Assembly: GCA_000961725.1 (NCBI GenBank) | Contig: LADS01000067.1 | Span: 1 to 47,654, forward strand | DNA length: 47,654 nucleotides | Reading direction: 5' to 3' | Origin: Desulfobulbaceae bacterium BRH_c16a | Lineage (GTDB): Bacteria > Desulfobacterota > Desulfobulbia > Desulfobulbales > Desulfocapsaceae | Shown: positions 16,219-25,227 of the stretch, piece after piece | Numbering within the stretch: the first letter of the stretch is position 1 | Layout: the number at the start of each line of letters is the position of its first letter | Program-made: the position numbers and the translations under genes | Notes under the pieces: generated by a model | What the model was told of the DNA's origin: nothing | What the model saw: the letters and a program-made list of their open reading frames with translations, nothing else | Database searches by the model: none

Positions 16219-17409
16219 TTACCGGGGAGGGCGAAGACGGAAAATCCTGCCGCTGTCGGTCGAGAGATACAGCCAGCCTTCCGGGCTCAGGGCCAGCCCG
16301 CGTATTCTCTCGCTCAGCTCGGTCAGCAGCCTCTCTTCGGCTACAGTTTCGCCCGCCTCATTCAAAACCACCCGGTTGAGGTGTTTCAGGACCAAGGCTC
16401 CGGCAAACAGGTTGCCCTGCCACCGTGGGAATGCTTGCCCGGAATAGAGCAGCAGACTGCCGGGAGCAATGGACGGGATATACACCTTGACGGGATCTTC
16501 CATTCCCGCTTTTTGCGTGCCTTCTCCCACCTGGATCGGCCCCCAGTATTCCTTGCCATGGGAAACAACCGGCCAGCCGTAGTTCTGGCCGGGCTTGATA
16601 AGATTGATCTCATCTCCGCCCCTCGGGCCGTGCTCGTTGCTCCAGAGCCGATTATGCTTCGCATCGAAAACCAGGCCCTGCACGTTGCGATGACCATAAC
16701 TCCAGATCTCGGCAAGTCCTTCCCCGGCCGCAAACGGATTATCCTCAGGGATCCGCCCGTCCAGGTGCAGGCGAATGATCGTCCCGGCGTGGTTGGCGAT
16801 ATCCTGCGCATTATCACGCTCGCCCCGGTCGCCGACGGAGAAAAAGACATGTCCTGTATCGTCGAACGTTATGCGGCTGCCGAAGTGTATTCCGGAATCG
16901 CCGGCAGATTGGGTCACCAGCACATCCTGCCAGTCCCGCAGCTGCTTCCCCTCAAGCTTTGCCCGGCCAAGAGTTGTGGCCGCACCGCCGTCCTGCGGCC
17001 TGCTGTAGGTAAAATAGATCCAGTCCCCGGGAGAATAGCCTTGCTGTACGGCAACATCGAGAAGACCGCCCTGCCCCGATGCCCGGACTTTCGGCACTCC
17101 CGAGACCTCTTCAATTTCCCCCGTGGAGAGGTCAAGCTTTTTCACCGTGCCCTCCCGCTCGGTAAAAAGCAGCTCGGCAGGGCCGACAAACGCCATCCCC
17201 CAGACAACGCCAAGCCCCTCGGCGACTTCTTCCAGTTGAAATTCCGCCTCTTGACTCTTCACGACTTCCAAGGGTTGTGCCGAACATTGCAGGGCCGGAA
17301 AAAACATCAGGACAATCACGATGGCGATGCCCCGCCGTCTTTGCCGGCCACCTGTATCCATGGCAGCAGCGCATGGAATGCCAACCCGCTGGTGAGCAAT
17401 TTGTATCAT
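16219..17409 (-). CDS. Secreted PQQ-dependent aldose sugar dehydrogenase
   Basis: The 396-aa product belongs to the soluble glucose/aldose dehydrogenase beta-propeller family (Asd/YliI type). It reads EVAEGLGVVWGMAFVGP, then GGLLDVAV, the active-site region GDSGIHFGSRITFD, SVGDRGERDNAQD, WSYGHRNVQGLVFD and NEHGPRGGDEINLI. The GHRN and HGPRGGDE motifs form the PQQ and Ca sites in the family. A long N-region with RRR precedes the hydrophobic core IAIVIVLMFFPALQCSA, so it is exported to the periplasm. The ATG at 17409 is preferred because GGAGGA lies 6 bases upstream; the open frame reaches 17505 without a ribosome site. It would oxidise sugars and pass electrons to the respiratory chain. It is convergent with the ATPase gene. 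Confidence 0.9.
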   Translation of the reverse strand: MIQIAHQRVGIPCAAAMDTGGRQRRRGIAIVIVLMFFPALQCSAQPLEVVKSQEAEFQLEEVAEGLGVVWGMAFVGPAELLFTEREGTVKKLDLSTGEIEEVSGVPKVRASGQGGLLDVAVQQGYSPGDWIYFTYSRPQDGGAATTLGRAKLEGKQLRDWQDVLVTQSAGDSGIHFGSRITFDDTGHVFFSVGDRGERDNAQDIANHAGTIIRLHLDGRIPEDNPFAAGEGLAEIWSYGHRNVQGLVFDAKHNRLWSNEHGPRGGDEINLIKPGQNYGWPVVSHGKEYWGPIQVGEGTQKAGMEDPVKVYIPSIAPGSLLLYSGQAFPRWQGNLFAGALVLKHLNRVVLNEAGETVAEERLLTELSERIRGLALSPEGWLYLSTDSGRIFRLRPPR

Positions 17410-17614
17410 TGTCCAGTCCTCCGTAGTCTTGCGATTCGCATCCATCCCGGTTGATGGCGATACTATAAAGCGCAACGTGCAAAAACCCAACCCTCCTGCA
17501 ATCAAAGTTGCCTAACTGCCTACATTGTCTGCTTAGCCCTTGCTTTCCAGAAATCTTGCTCTATTTTTACGATAGGTAATGCTTTGAGGATTCCGGACCA
17601 ACCTTTCAACGAAG

Positions 17615-18775
17615 ATGCCATGGAGCAGCCGACAACCCATGCCCAGGGATAATAACGCACAGCGATGGCAGCTGGAAACCCACCGCACCGATGGCAATGG
17701 GCTGGAAATCGCCTTTGCCGGCAGGTGGTGCCTGGATCAAGCCCTGCCATTTCCCGATGCACTGACAACCGAATTAACCGACAGCATCGATCGCCTCACC
17801 TTTAAGACCGACCTCTCTTCCTGGGACAGCGGCTTTCTCGCGTATCTCTTTCGCCTCTTGAAACTCTGCGCAGAGAGAGAGATTCAAGTCGAACAGGAGG
17901 GTCTGCCGGAAGGCGTCCGACAACTGCTGGCTATGGGCAATGCCGTGCCGGAACAAAAAATCGCCGGACGGGAGTCAGAAAAACCCCTGCTCTTCCGAGT
18001 GGGTTCGGCAATGCTTGATTTTCTGCAGGACGCCCCCGCATCACTGGACTTTCTCGGAGAAATCATCCTCGCTTTCGGACGCCTCTTTACCGGCAAAACC
18101 CGTCTGCGCTGGGGCGATCTGTGGTGGGAGATCGAGGAAGTCGGCCCCCGGGCCTTGCTTATCGTCTCGGTGATCAGCTTTCTCGTCGGGCTTATCCTTG
18201 CCTATCTTGGCGCCGACCAGCTCCGCATGGTCGGGGCGCAGATCTTTATCGCCGACCTGGTGGCCATCGGCATGGTGCGGGAAGTCGGCGCCTTGATGAC
18301 CGGCATTATCATCGCCGGCCGGACAGGTTCTGCCTTTGCCGCCAAACTCGGCACCATGCAGGTCAACGAGGAGATCGACGCCTTGAAAACCCTTGGCATC
18401 TCCCCCATCGATTTTCTGGTTCTGCCCCGGATACTTGCGCTGTTGCTCATGGTCCCCTTGCTGACGCTCTATGCAAGCTTTATCGGCATGCTGGCCGGTC
18501 TTATGATCTCCGTCACCATATTCGACATCGGCCTGTTCGAATACTATAATCAAACCGTCAGTGCCCTGGAACTCGAACACTTCATGGTCGGACTCATCAA
18601 AGGCAGTGTATATGGGGCCATGGTCGCCTACTCCGGCTGCATGCGCGGCATGCAGTGCGGCAGAAACGCCACGGCTGTAGGCGAAGCGGCAACATCGGCA
18701 GTGGTAACCGGCATTCTGCTGATCACCATCTCGGCCTCAATCCTGACTATTTTATTTTACCAGATAGGGATCTGA
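17615..18775 (+). CDS. mlaE: MlaE-family ABC permease with N-terminal STAS-like domain
   Basis: The 386-aa product has a soluble N-terminal part (about 1-115) with STAS character (LTFKTDLSSWDSGFLAYLFR) like MlaB. The remaining 270 residues are a MlaE permease with LLIVSVISFLVGLILAYLG, then GREVGALMTGIIIAGRTGSA-type signature (here MVREVGALMTGIIIAGRTG) and the EEIDALKTLGISPIDFLVLP loop. It moves phospholipid across the inner membrane as part of an MCE transporter. In E. coli MlaB is a separate protein; fusion to the permease occurs in several lineages. The start codon is uncertain (17615 or 17639); neither has a strong ribosome site. It is the first gene of a four-gene operon. Confidence 0.92.
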   Translation: MPWSSRQPMPRDNNAQRWQLETHRTDGNGLEIAFAGRWCLDQALPFPDALTTELTDSIDRLTFKTDLSSWDSGFLAYLFRLLKLCAEREIQVEQEGLPEGVRQLLAMGNAVPEQKIAGRESEKPLLFRVGSAMLDFLQDAPASLDFLGEIILAFGRLFTGKTRLRWGDLWWEIEEVGPRALLIVSVISFLVGLILAYLGADQLRMVGAQIFIADLVAIGMVREVGALMTGIIIAGRTGSAFAAKLGTMQVNEEIDALKTLGISPIDFLVLPRILALLLMVPLLTLYASFIGMLAGLMISVTIFDIGLFEYYNQTVSALELEHFMVGLIKGSVYGAMVAYSGCMRGMQCGRNATAVGEAATSAVVTGILLITISASILTILFYQIGI

Positions 18776-19525
18776 ATGGAGACGCCAATTTCCATCGAAG
18801 TTCGTGACTTGACCATTGCCTACGGCGATCATGTCGTTCAGCACGATCTTAATTTTACCGTCAACACAGGCGATATCTTTGTCATTATGGGCGGCAACGG
18901 CTGCGGCAAATCGACCTTGATGCGATCGCTGATCGGTTTGCAACGCCCGGCCGAAGGATCCGTCCTCTACAGCGGCCGGGACTTCTGGAATGTCGACCAT
19001 GACGAACACCAACGACTGAAGCGCAGGCTTGGCGTCATGTTCCAGGGCGGAGCATTGTGGAGTTCCCTTACCCTTGCCGAGAATCTGGCCCTGCCGCTCA
19101 ATCAGTACACCGGACTTTCGCCGCAGCTCATCGACGAGATCGTCTCCCTCAAGCTTGCCCTGGTCGGTCTGGCCGGCTTTGGTGAATTTTACCCTGCCGA
19201 ACTCAGCGGCGGTATGAAAAAACGAGCCAGTCTTGCCCGAGCCATGGCCCTTGACCCGGATATCCTGCTCATCGACGAGCCCTCCGCCGGCCTTGACCCG
19301 CTTAACGCCAGACGCCTCGATGAGTTAATCCTTGAGTTGCGCGACAGTCTCGGTACCACCGTTGTTTTGATAACCCACGAACTGGCAAGCATCATGGGCA
19401 TAGGCAACAATTCGGTCTTTCTCGACACCGAGACCAGAACCATGATCGACACCGGCGACCCGAGGCGGGCGGTCCAATCCGGCGACCCGAAGGTCCGCCA
19501 TTTTCTCACCAGGGGGGAAGCATGA
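18776..19525 (+). CDS. mlaF: MlaF-family ABC ATPase
   Basis: The 249-aa ATP-binding subunit of the MCE lipid transporter has Walker A GGNGCGKST, Q-loop MFQGGALW, signature LSGGMKKRASLARA, Walker B ILLIDEPSAGLDP and switch His in LITHELA. The GGMKKR signature is specific for the Mla/Ttg2A clade. The ATG directly follows the permease stop (TGAATG), and its own stop overlaps the next start (ATGA at 19522), so expression is tightly coupled. Confidence 0.95.
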   Translation: METPISIEVRDLTIAYGDHVVQHDLNFTVNTGDIFVIMGGNGCGKSTLMRSLIGLQRPAEGSVLYSGRDFWNVDHDEHQRLKRRLGVMFQGGALWSSLTLAENLALPLNQYTGLSPQLIDEIVSLKLALVGLAGFGEFYPAELSGGMKKRASLARAMALDPDILLIDEPSAGLDPLNARRLDELILELRDSLGTTVVLITHELASIMGIGNNSVFLDTETRTMIDTGDPRRAVQSGDPKVRHFLTRGEA

Positions 19526-20535
19526 GCAAGCAGGCCAATCCAACCTTGATCGGGGCTTTTGTTTTCGGAGCCCTTATCCTCGCCACCGTCACCATCCTTC
19601 TTCTCGCCGGAAATTATTTTTTCCGCGAGCGCTCGCAATACATCATGTATTTTGAGGGAGCCGCCCAGGGGCTGCAGGTGGGTGCGCCGGTGGTTTTTCT
19701 CGGGGTCAACGTCGGTACGGTCAAACACATCCAGATCGGCCTTGAGGGTGAGAACAAAAACTTCATGGTGAAAGTGACTGTCGAACTCGATCTTCACGTT
19801 CAGACCGACACCGGCGAGTCAATCCAGGACAAGGACGAACTCTCCATTCGGCAATTAGTGGAGCAGGGCCTGCGGGCCCAGCTGAAAGTACAGAGCCTGC
19901 TCACCGGTCAACGCTATATAGATCTCGATTTTTACCCTCAAAAACCCGCGCAATTCATAGACGATGATCCGGAAGCGGACGAAATCCCGACTATCCCGAC
20001 AACCGTCGAGGAACTGACCGGTATGCTCGAAGAATTTCCGATAGCCGATTTTTTGGCAGATCTGGCCTCCATCAGCGCCTCCGCCGGCAAATTGCTCTCT
20101 GCCGAAGAAACCATCGCGATTCCAGCTCGTCTTGAGGCGGTATTGAAAAACCTTGAATCCCTGACGGCACGGCTCGACTCTTTGGGCGAGCCGCTTTTGA
20201 GCGAAGCGGAGGGGAGTTTTGCTCAACTGGGCGAGGTAGTCGTCACCATTCAATCCGCCATGGACAAGGTGGGCAGAGCCGCCGATCAGGTGGAGAAATT
20301 TGCCGATGACGATTCCAGCATGTCCAGCAGCATCACTCAGGCAGGAAAGGAACTGGCCAATGCGGCCCAGGCCCTGCAGCAGCTTGCCGGCAATGATTCG
20401 CAGGTTATTCAACAGCTCACCACGTCTCTGCATGAAATATCCCGTGCCGCCCGCGCCCTTCGTCTGTTGGCTCAAAGCCTCGAGCAGCAGCCGGAGGCCA
20501 TTCTCCGCGGAAAAAAAACCAGGGAGGAATATTGA
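19522..20535 (+). CDS. mlaD: MCE-domain lipid-binding protein (MlaD type)
   Basis: The 337-aa product has one N-terminal membrane helix (LIGAFVFGALILATVTILLL), then a single MCE domain (about 38-120, YFEGAAQGLQVGAPVVFLGV, NVGTV). A helical C-terminal region follows with LGEVVVTIQSAMDKVGRAAD and many Leu/Gln heptads. MCE proteins form hexameric rings or, with long helices, tunnels that carry phospholipids across the periplasm. This one is much longer than E. coli MlaD (183 aa) and resembles the Pqi/Yeb-like or Geobacter forms with helical tails. It overlaps the preceding and following genes by ATGA-type junctions. Confidence 0.92.
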   Translation: MSKQANPTLIGAFVFGALILATVTILLLAGNYFFRERSQYIMYFEGAAQGLQVGAPVVFLGVNVGTVKHIQIGLEGENKNFMVKVTVELDLHVQTDTGESIQDKDELSIRQLVEQGLRAQLKVQSLLTGQRYIDLDFYPQKPAQFIDDDPEADEIPTIPTTVEELTGMLEEFPIADFLADLASISASAGKLLSAEETIAIPARLEAVLKNLESLTARLDSLGEPLLSEAEGSFAQLGEVVVTIQSAMDKVGRAADQVEKFADDDSSMSSSITQAGKELANAAQALQQLAGNDSQVIQQLTTSLHEISRAARALRLLAQSLEQQPEAILRGKKTREEY

Positions 20536-21149
20536 TGAAAGATACTCCACGCACATTTCAGCTCACCACCGGACGGCTGGTTGTTCTTCTCGCCATCGCT
20601 CTGCTGGTGTCAGGATGCACCCGTACGCAGCCGGTCTCCTATTATCAGCTTTCCGCTGTCGATTCGGGTCGGCCGGCAATCGACACGAGCGCAATCGGCG
20701 AGGCAGTTATCGGCATTGGCCCCTTACTGCTGCCGGAATACCTGGATCGCCCGCAAATTGTCAACAGAGAGGGGCCCAACCTGATGCAACTGGCTGAAAC
20801 AAACCGCTGGGCCGAACCGCTGGCTGTAAGTATCCCTCGAGCGATGAGAGAAAATCTCGCAGCCGCCTTGGCCACGGAAAGCATCGTGTATTATCCCTGG
20901 AGCCAGGCGGTTGATTATCAGATCATCATCGAGATAATCCGTTTTGAAGGGGAAGAATCCAGAGAGGCACATCTTGAAGCGGTCTGGTCGATGCAGGACC
21001 GGGAAGGAAATATCGTGCTGCCGCAGCAGCGGTCGAAATACCAGGTAAGGGCGACACCTGCCGACAGCGAAGGACTGGTACAGGCTCTGAGTCAGGCACT
21101 TGGCCGTTTGAGCCGGGAAATCGCCGAGAAATTATCTGAAAAGAGATGA
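20535..21149 (+). CDS. MCE-associated outer-membrane lipoprotein (PqiC-like)
   Basis: The 204-aa product has a lipoprotein signal with lipobox (LLVSGCTRT, Cys near residue 26) and the PqiC/DUF330 pattern: YYQLSAVD, IGIGPLLLPEYLDRPQIVNR, NRWAEPLAVSIPRAMRENLA and VDYQIIIEIIRFEGE. In MCE systems of this type the lipoprotein forms the outer-membrane docking ring. The ATG at 20535 has GGAGG 8 bases upstream and overlaps the MlaD stop. No periplasmic MlaC shuttle gene is present, which fits a direct bridge from MlaD-like protein to this lipoprotein. It converges with the minus-strand AlbA_2 gene with 9 bp between. Confidence 0.88.
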   Translation: MKDTPRTFQLTTGRLVVLLAIALLVSGCTRTQPVSYYQLSAVDSGRPAIDTSAIGEAVIGIGPLLLPEYLDRPQIVNREGPNLMQLAETNRWAEPLAVSIPRAMRENLAAALATESIVYYPWSQAVDYQIIIEIIRFEGEESREAHLEAVWSMQDREGNIVLPQQRSKYQVRATPADSEGLVQALSQALGRLSREIAEKLSEKR

Positions 21150-21158
21150 TGATGAATC

Positions 21159-22400
21159 TTACCCATCTATCTTCTTCCTATGCAGTGTTGTTTTTAGATA
21201 ATCCTCTGTGGCCTCAAACCCTGGATCTGTATTATTATGCTCCCTCATCAGAGGAATAACTTTTGTTCGCACGCCCATTCCTCTGGCATCGACATATCCA
21301 TAGTCCCGTAAGATTTCCATGATCAGCGTGTTCCGCGGAGAACGCTGCCCGGCTACCATTTTGGCGATTGTCATTGAATTCTGAAGCTTGCCCGGGCTGA
21401 TAACTTCCAGGCGATCGGAGTAACTTGTCACCTCAATATCTACCGACCTGGTCCAGTCCCTGTGAACCAAGGCATTTATGACTGTTTCCCGAATAGCTTC
21501 CCGTGGATAATACCAAATTTTTTCCCGACGCATATTTTCATCAATTTCGGATGCTTCCTGGGTGACAAAAGGCTTTATCGCAGAAGAAAACTTTTCTATC
21601 AGGCCTTCATCGACTAATTGATTCTGACCTGTTCCAGTGACTTGCCATCGCCCCACCAGGGGCGCGTCCAGGATCACATCAAGCAGCGCCCGATACTCTT
21701 TGTCGTCTCCTGCAAAAGCCATTACCCGCAACCCGGCCTGACGAAGAAACCGCCTGGGATGTATTCCGAAGCATATCAAACCTGCTATCGAACACACTGT
21801 GTTTCCCATACCGTCTTCTGCCATCAAGCCAAGTCCCAGTAGACGCTCTCTCCATTCGACATCGGAATTGGGTATCTCGGGGTCCCTGATGATTGTCCTC
21901 AGGTAATAATCCAGCCTGCTTATATCAATATCGGACAATGACGTGCCAGGAACCGGCAACACTTCAACATGAAGCAACCCACCGATTTCGAAAAGACGCA
22001 GTTGCTGTTCACGGGACGCAAGTTCAGACCGGTCCCCCATGCGTATGTACACTTCTTCACGATTATTATGACGCAACACGTAGGGCTTCGATATCCCGGC
22101 TGCAATCGTAACAACTGCGACCCGCACATCTTGCTCGACCTGTATCTCCTCATAAAACGGAATGATTTGAGGATGTACTTTATCTCTGAAAACATTCAAA
22201 ACCCATTCCTGGGTATCGGCACGCTGAAGACCGCTAAACCGACCATTGTCCTCAACGCCTAAAAGAATTCGTCCTCCTTGCACATTTGCAAAGGCAACAA
22301 TCTCTTTTGCCAACTGCTCGGGCCGAATGTCATCCCGTTTAAACTCCACTCCGGAATTCTCGCCGCTTACGACAGTTTCCAATAATTCAGCTTTCAGCAT
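21159..22400 (-). CDS. AlbA_2 (Schlafen-type) / HATPase_c_4 protein
   Basis: The 413-aa product starts MLKAELLETVVSGENSGVEF with the AlbA_2 domain (about 15-130: FKRDDIRPEQLAKEIVAFAN, GGRILLGVEDNG). A middle section follows, then a GHKL-type ATPase-like C-terminus (REAIRETVINALVHRDW near 290 and DRLEVISPGKL). This architecture is common in putative transcription regulators and in anti-phage loci. It starts at 22400, after GAGGTGG, 8 bp past the stop of the PHP-ATPase gene, so the two are one operon. Whether it acts on RNA or DNA, or as a regulator of the ATPase, is not known. The C-terminal KKIDG end is complete. Confidence 0.85.
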   Translation of the reverse strand: MLKAELLETVVSGENSGVEFKRDDIRPEQLAKEIVAFANVQGGRILLGVEDNGRFSGLQRADTQEWVLNVFRDKVHPQIIPFYEEIQVEQDVRVAVVTIAAGISKPYVLRHNNREEVYIRMGDRSELASREQQLRLFEIGGLLHVEVLPVPGTSLSDIDISRLDYYLRTIIRDPEIPNSDVEWRERLLGLGLMAEDGMGNTVCSIAGLICFGIHPRRFLRQAGLRVMAFAGDDKEYRALLDVILDAPLVGRWQVTGTGQNQLVDEGLIEKFSSAIKPFVTQEASEIDENMRREKIWYYPREAIRETVINALVHRDWTRSVDIEVTSYSDRLEVISPGKLQNSMTIAKMVAGQRSPRNTLIMEILRDYGYVDARGMGVRTKVIPLMREHNNTDPGFEATEDYLKTTLHRKKIDG

Positions 22401-22408
22401 AAACCACC

Positions 22409-25066
22409 TCAAAATCCATACTTTGTTTTTCGTTGATTGAAAGCTGTCTTGCCACCTTCAAGAATAATTGCGGCCATGTCTCTTACTCTTGCAACATCTA
22501 TTGCACCCTGCGCCTCGGCAGGCATCTGTGCCTGGCCTTCCGAAGCCTCAAACACACCGATCCATTCGGCATCGCCAAAAACCGGTATATTCGCATTATG
22601 GGTTGCAAAGATGAACTGGCGGGCGATCTTGGCGGATCGCAATTCCGCCACAATACGGTCGGCGATGAAGGCATTGTCGAGATTGTCTTCAGGTTGGTCC
22701 ATGATCAAAGGATCGAGGTTTTGCAAGAGAAGAAGATGCAGAATTGCCGTACACTGCTGGCCGGTTGAAAGTTTATCCAGCGGTCGGAAATTTTCCTGAC
22801 CTTCATGGGCGGTATTCAATTCGATGTCGATCACGTCGGGCAGTTCTATCTCTTCAAGTTTTAGAACGTGCTCCGGGCTCAATCGCGCCAGTGCTTCAGC
22901 CACCGTGGGAGTAATCCCCCAGGGAGCATTACGGAGTGCCTCTGCACCGTTACGGATCAATTCAGCCAACCGCACCGGCGAGAATGGATCGGCCTCCTTG
23001 AGCCAGGAAAGCCGCCCTTCACCGACGTTATCCAGCTTACATGCCAGCAGAAATTGAATAACAGGCGTCCGATCCGATTCCGCCATAGCCTCCAGTCGAA
23101 GCTTCCCCGCAAGTCGTTTATTGAGTTTTTTCAGTGACCTTGAGAACCGCGCCGAACGTTCCGCCCGTGTTGCGGATAATTCATCCAAAATGGATTTTCG
23201 TATTTTTTGAAGTTCTGTAGAAAGTTTTCCGCGATTCTCAAGCAAGGTCTGCTTGGGCCGAATCTGCTCAATTTCTTTCATCAGTCTCTGGAATTCAAGA
23301 CCAATCTGCTTGCCGGTCTTCCCTTCACAGGAAGGAAGATCTTTGAAAGTTTTTTCGAGTAACTCTTCTTTCTGCTGAATACCGGAATTCAATTCCTTGC
23401 CAAGAAGATCGAGTGTGGCTTTCGCATCAGAATAGTGTTCCTGCCATTTGCTTAACAACCCTTCCGCCTCAACCCGGAGCGTGTCCAGCGCCTCCCGAAT
23501 TCTTCGGAGGTTGCCGGCATGCGGGAGCTTGTCAATGACTGATTCATTGAGGAATACGGTATCGGGCAGATTATCCTGCACTACCCGGAATGCTTGATCA
23601 AGATTCGTTCCTTCTTCCTCCAACACTCTTTTTAAAAGGCGCTTTTCAGTTTCGAGTAAAGGAACGACCTTTAATTTGTCTTCAAGCCCCAAACTTTTAA
23701 ATTGACCGACCTGCTCCTCCAGCTTCGGAAGCCGTGCGACCTCATCCTCGATTGTCGCAACATTATTCTGTGCCTCGATCAATTTATGTCTGTTTTCCGC
23801 TAACTTGCATAGTGCCTCCAAAATGATGGACTCACTGTCTTGCAGCCCAGATTCCAGAAACCTCGACAGCAATCGGCGTTGACTGGTCTTATCTTGCGCA
23901 ATTTCAAAGATTTCATTCTGCCCGTAAATCTCAATTTCGGGCAAAAGGTCGGCAGGCGTAAATGCAGACGGATTTCCGTTTTCATCCTTGACGCTCGTGC
24001 TCTCCCCATAGCGCCTGGCGACCGTAAAGCGTCTGCCATTCATCTTGGATGAGCGAATAGCCACCTCAACCCGAGCCCCGGATCTGCCTAGATTTTCCTT
24101 GATGATCTCTTGGTGCTGTTTCAATGCATTCTTGCCTATAGGCCGCAGATCCAAAACATAACGAAGGCATTCAAGCAGTGTCGACTTTCCAGTGCCCCGA
24201 CCACCAATGACAGCATTGAGATGCTCGGAAAAATCAATCTGAACCCCGTCCAGATAGCCACCAATTACCTTTAAGCTCTCGATACGCGAATAATATTTCA
24301 GAGAAACATCGCTGTTGAGGCGCACACGTGATTCCGGATCCTGAAAGGCCAGCATGAACGAAGCAAAGCAAGGGTTAGTCATTTTGATCAAACAGGATGC
24401 CTTGGGATTGGCCAGATCTTCCGGGACCGCAACATCTTTGGCATTAATGACACCAATCGGGAGGTCGCGTTTGTAGTCCGGATTCTTGTTCAGCAAGATT
24501 TGGCGGAAGGAATTGCCTTCGCCATTTTTCAGGTCATCCAAAGTTCCCGGTATTTGGGCAGCCTTCAGCAGGGGGTTTCTCCAAACATGAACGAGTTTTT
24601 GGCGTAGAATGCCGCTGTCGTCAGTTGAATGGGCTGCATAGACTAAACCGCCGAGTTCATCTACCTTGGCGAAGAGATCATTGCCGCCAAGGTTTGAAGG
24701 CCAGATGCCATTTTCCGGATTGGTCAATCCCAAGGCCCCAAGATATCGGTGGAGTTGGTCTTTGCTTGTGTTTTCGGCAAAGAGACAAACATAGTGGGCT
24801 TTTTCGGTGGTGGCGATTTCAAATCCGGGAAACACGATGATTTTATGCTGATTCATCAAACTACGCATCGCGTCTACACCATCGACATTGCCATGATTTG
24901 CCAAGCCAATGACTTTAATATCGTTTTCTAAAGCAACTTCGAGGAGCCTCCGGTTGTACTCTTCCTCAGTCATGCCGTGGTCCGTGCCACGATATCCTAT
25001 GTATCCGGCAGGGTTTACCTGGAGCGCACATTTCCAGAACTTTGCATTGGTGTAAGTCTCAGTCAT
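22409..25066 (-). CDS. PHP-domain / SMC-like AAA ATPase (TrlF type), defence candidate
   Basis: The 885-aa product has an N-terminal PHP-phosphoesterase-like region (about 1-170: TEEEYNRRLLEVALENDIKV, IGLANHGNVDGVDAMR, FPGFEIATTE, GLVYAAHSTDD). An SMC/RecF-like ATPase follows, with Walker A GGRGTGKST near residue 290, a long coiled coil (about 430-690), ABC signature LSTGQQCTAILHL, Walker B PLIMDQPEDNLDN and a final FIFATHNANIPVFGD. Proteins of this form combine a nucleic-acid sensing ATPase with a hydrolase head. They recur in phage-defence islands; I recall a published system (Menshen) with a similar composition but cannot verify the match. The start overlaps the stop of a 47-aa gene upstream by 8 bp. 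The usual HxH motif of the PHP fold reads QVN here. Confidence 0.87.
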   Translation of the reverse strand: MTETYTNAKFWKCALQVNPAGYIGYRGTDHGMTEEEYNRRLLEVALENDIKVIGLANHGNVDGVDAMRSLMNQHKIIVFPGFEIATTEKAHYVCLFAENTSKDQLHRYLGALGLTNPENGIWPSNLGGNDLFAKVDELGGLVYAAHSTDDSGILRQKLVHVWRNPLLKAAQIPGTLDDLKNGEGNSFRQILLNKNPDYKRDLPIGVINAKDVAVPEDLANPKASCLIKMTNPCFASFMLAFQDPESRVRLNSDVSLKYYSRIESLKVIGGYLDGVQIDFSEHLNAVIGGRGTGKSTLLECLRYVLDLRPIGKNALKQHQEIIKENLGRSGARVEVAIRSSKMNGRRFTVARRYGESTSVKDENGNPSAFTPADLLPEIEIYGQNEIFEIAQDKTSQRRLLSRFLESGLQDSESIILEALCKLAENRHKLIEAQNNVATIEDEVARLPKLEEQVGQFKSLGLEDKLKVVPLLETEKRLLKRVLEEEGTNLDQAFRVVQDNLPDTVFLNESVIDKLPHAGNLRRIREALDTLRVEAEGLLSKWQEHYSDAKATLDLLGKELNSGIQQKEELLEKTFKDLPSCEGKTGKQIGLEFQRLMKEIEQIRPKQTLLENRGKLSTELQKIRKSILDELSATRAERSARFSRSLKKLNKRLAGKLRLEAMAESDRTPVIQFLLACKLDNVGEGRLSWLKEADPFSPVRLAELIRNGAEALRNAPWGITPTVAEALARLSPEHVLKLEEIELPDVIDIELNTAHEGQENFRPLDKLSTGQQCTAILHLLLLQNLDPLIMDQPEDNLDNAFIADRIVAELRSAKIARQFIFATHNANIPVFGDAEWIGVFEASEGQAQMPAEAQGAIDVARVRDMAAIILEGGKTAFNQRKTKYGF

Positions 25067-25202
25067 GCTTGCTCTCCTTTTTTTCCATCTCCCGTACAGC
25101 TTGCTTCCAACGCCTCAAGCATCGGCGGGTGAGAGCTATGGGCTCCACCTCTTGGAAGCTGACTCCGATGCACGTCAGTTTACTGTTGAGAGTTTCCGTC
25201 AT
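25059..25202 (-). CDS. 47-aa leader protein of the PHP-ATPase operon
   Basis: The product starts MTETLNSKLTCIGVSFQEVE and ends REMEKKESKHD. It has a central basic stretch (LTRRCLRRWKQ) and no membrane helix. A purine-rich site (GACGGGGACC) precedes the ATG at 25202, which follows a good promoter. Its stop codon lies inside the first codons of the ATPase gene (8-bp overlap), so it is either a genuine small subunit or a translational-coupling peptide. I recognise no family. Confidence 0.55.
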   Translation of the reverse strand: MTETLNSKLTCIGVSFQEVEPIALTRRCLRRWKQAVREMEKKESKHD

Positions 25203-25227
25203 GGTCCCCGTCAATTTTGACAAAAAT

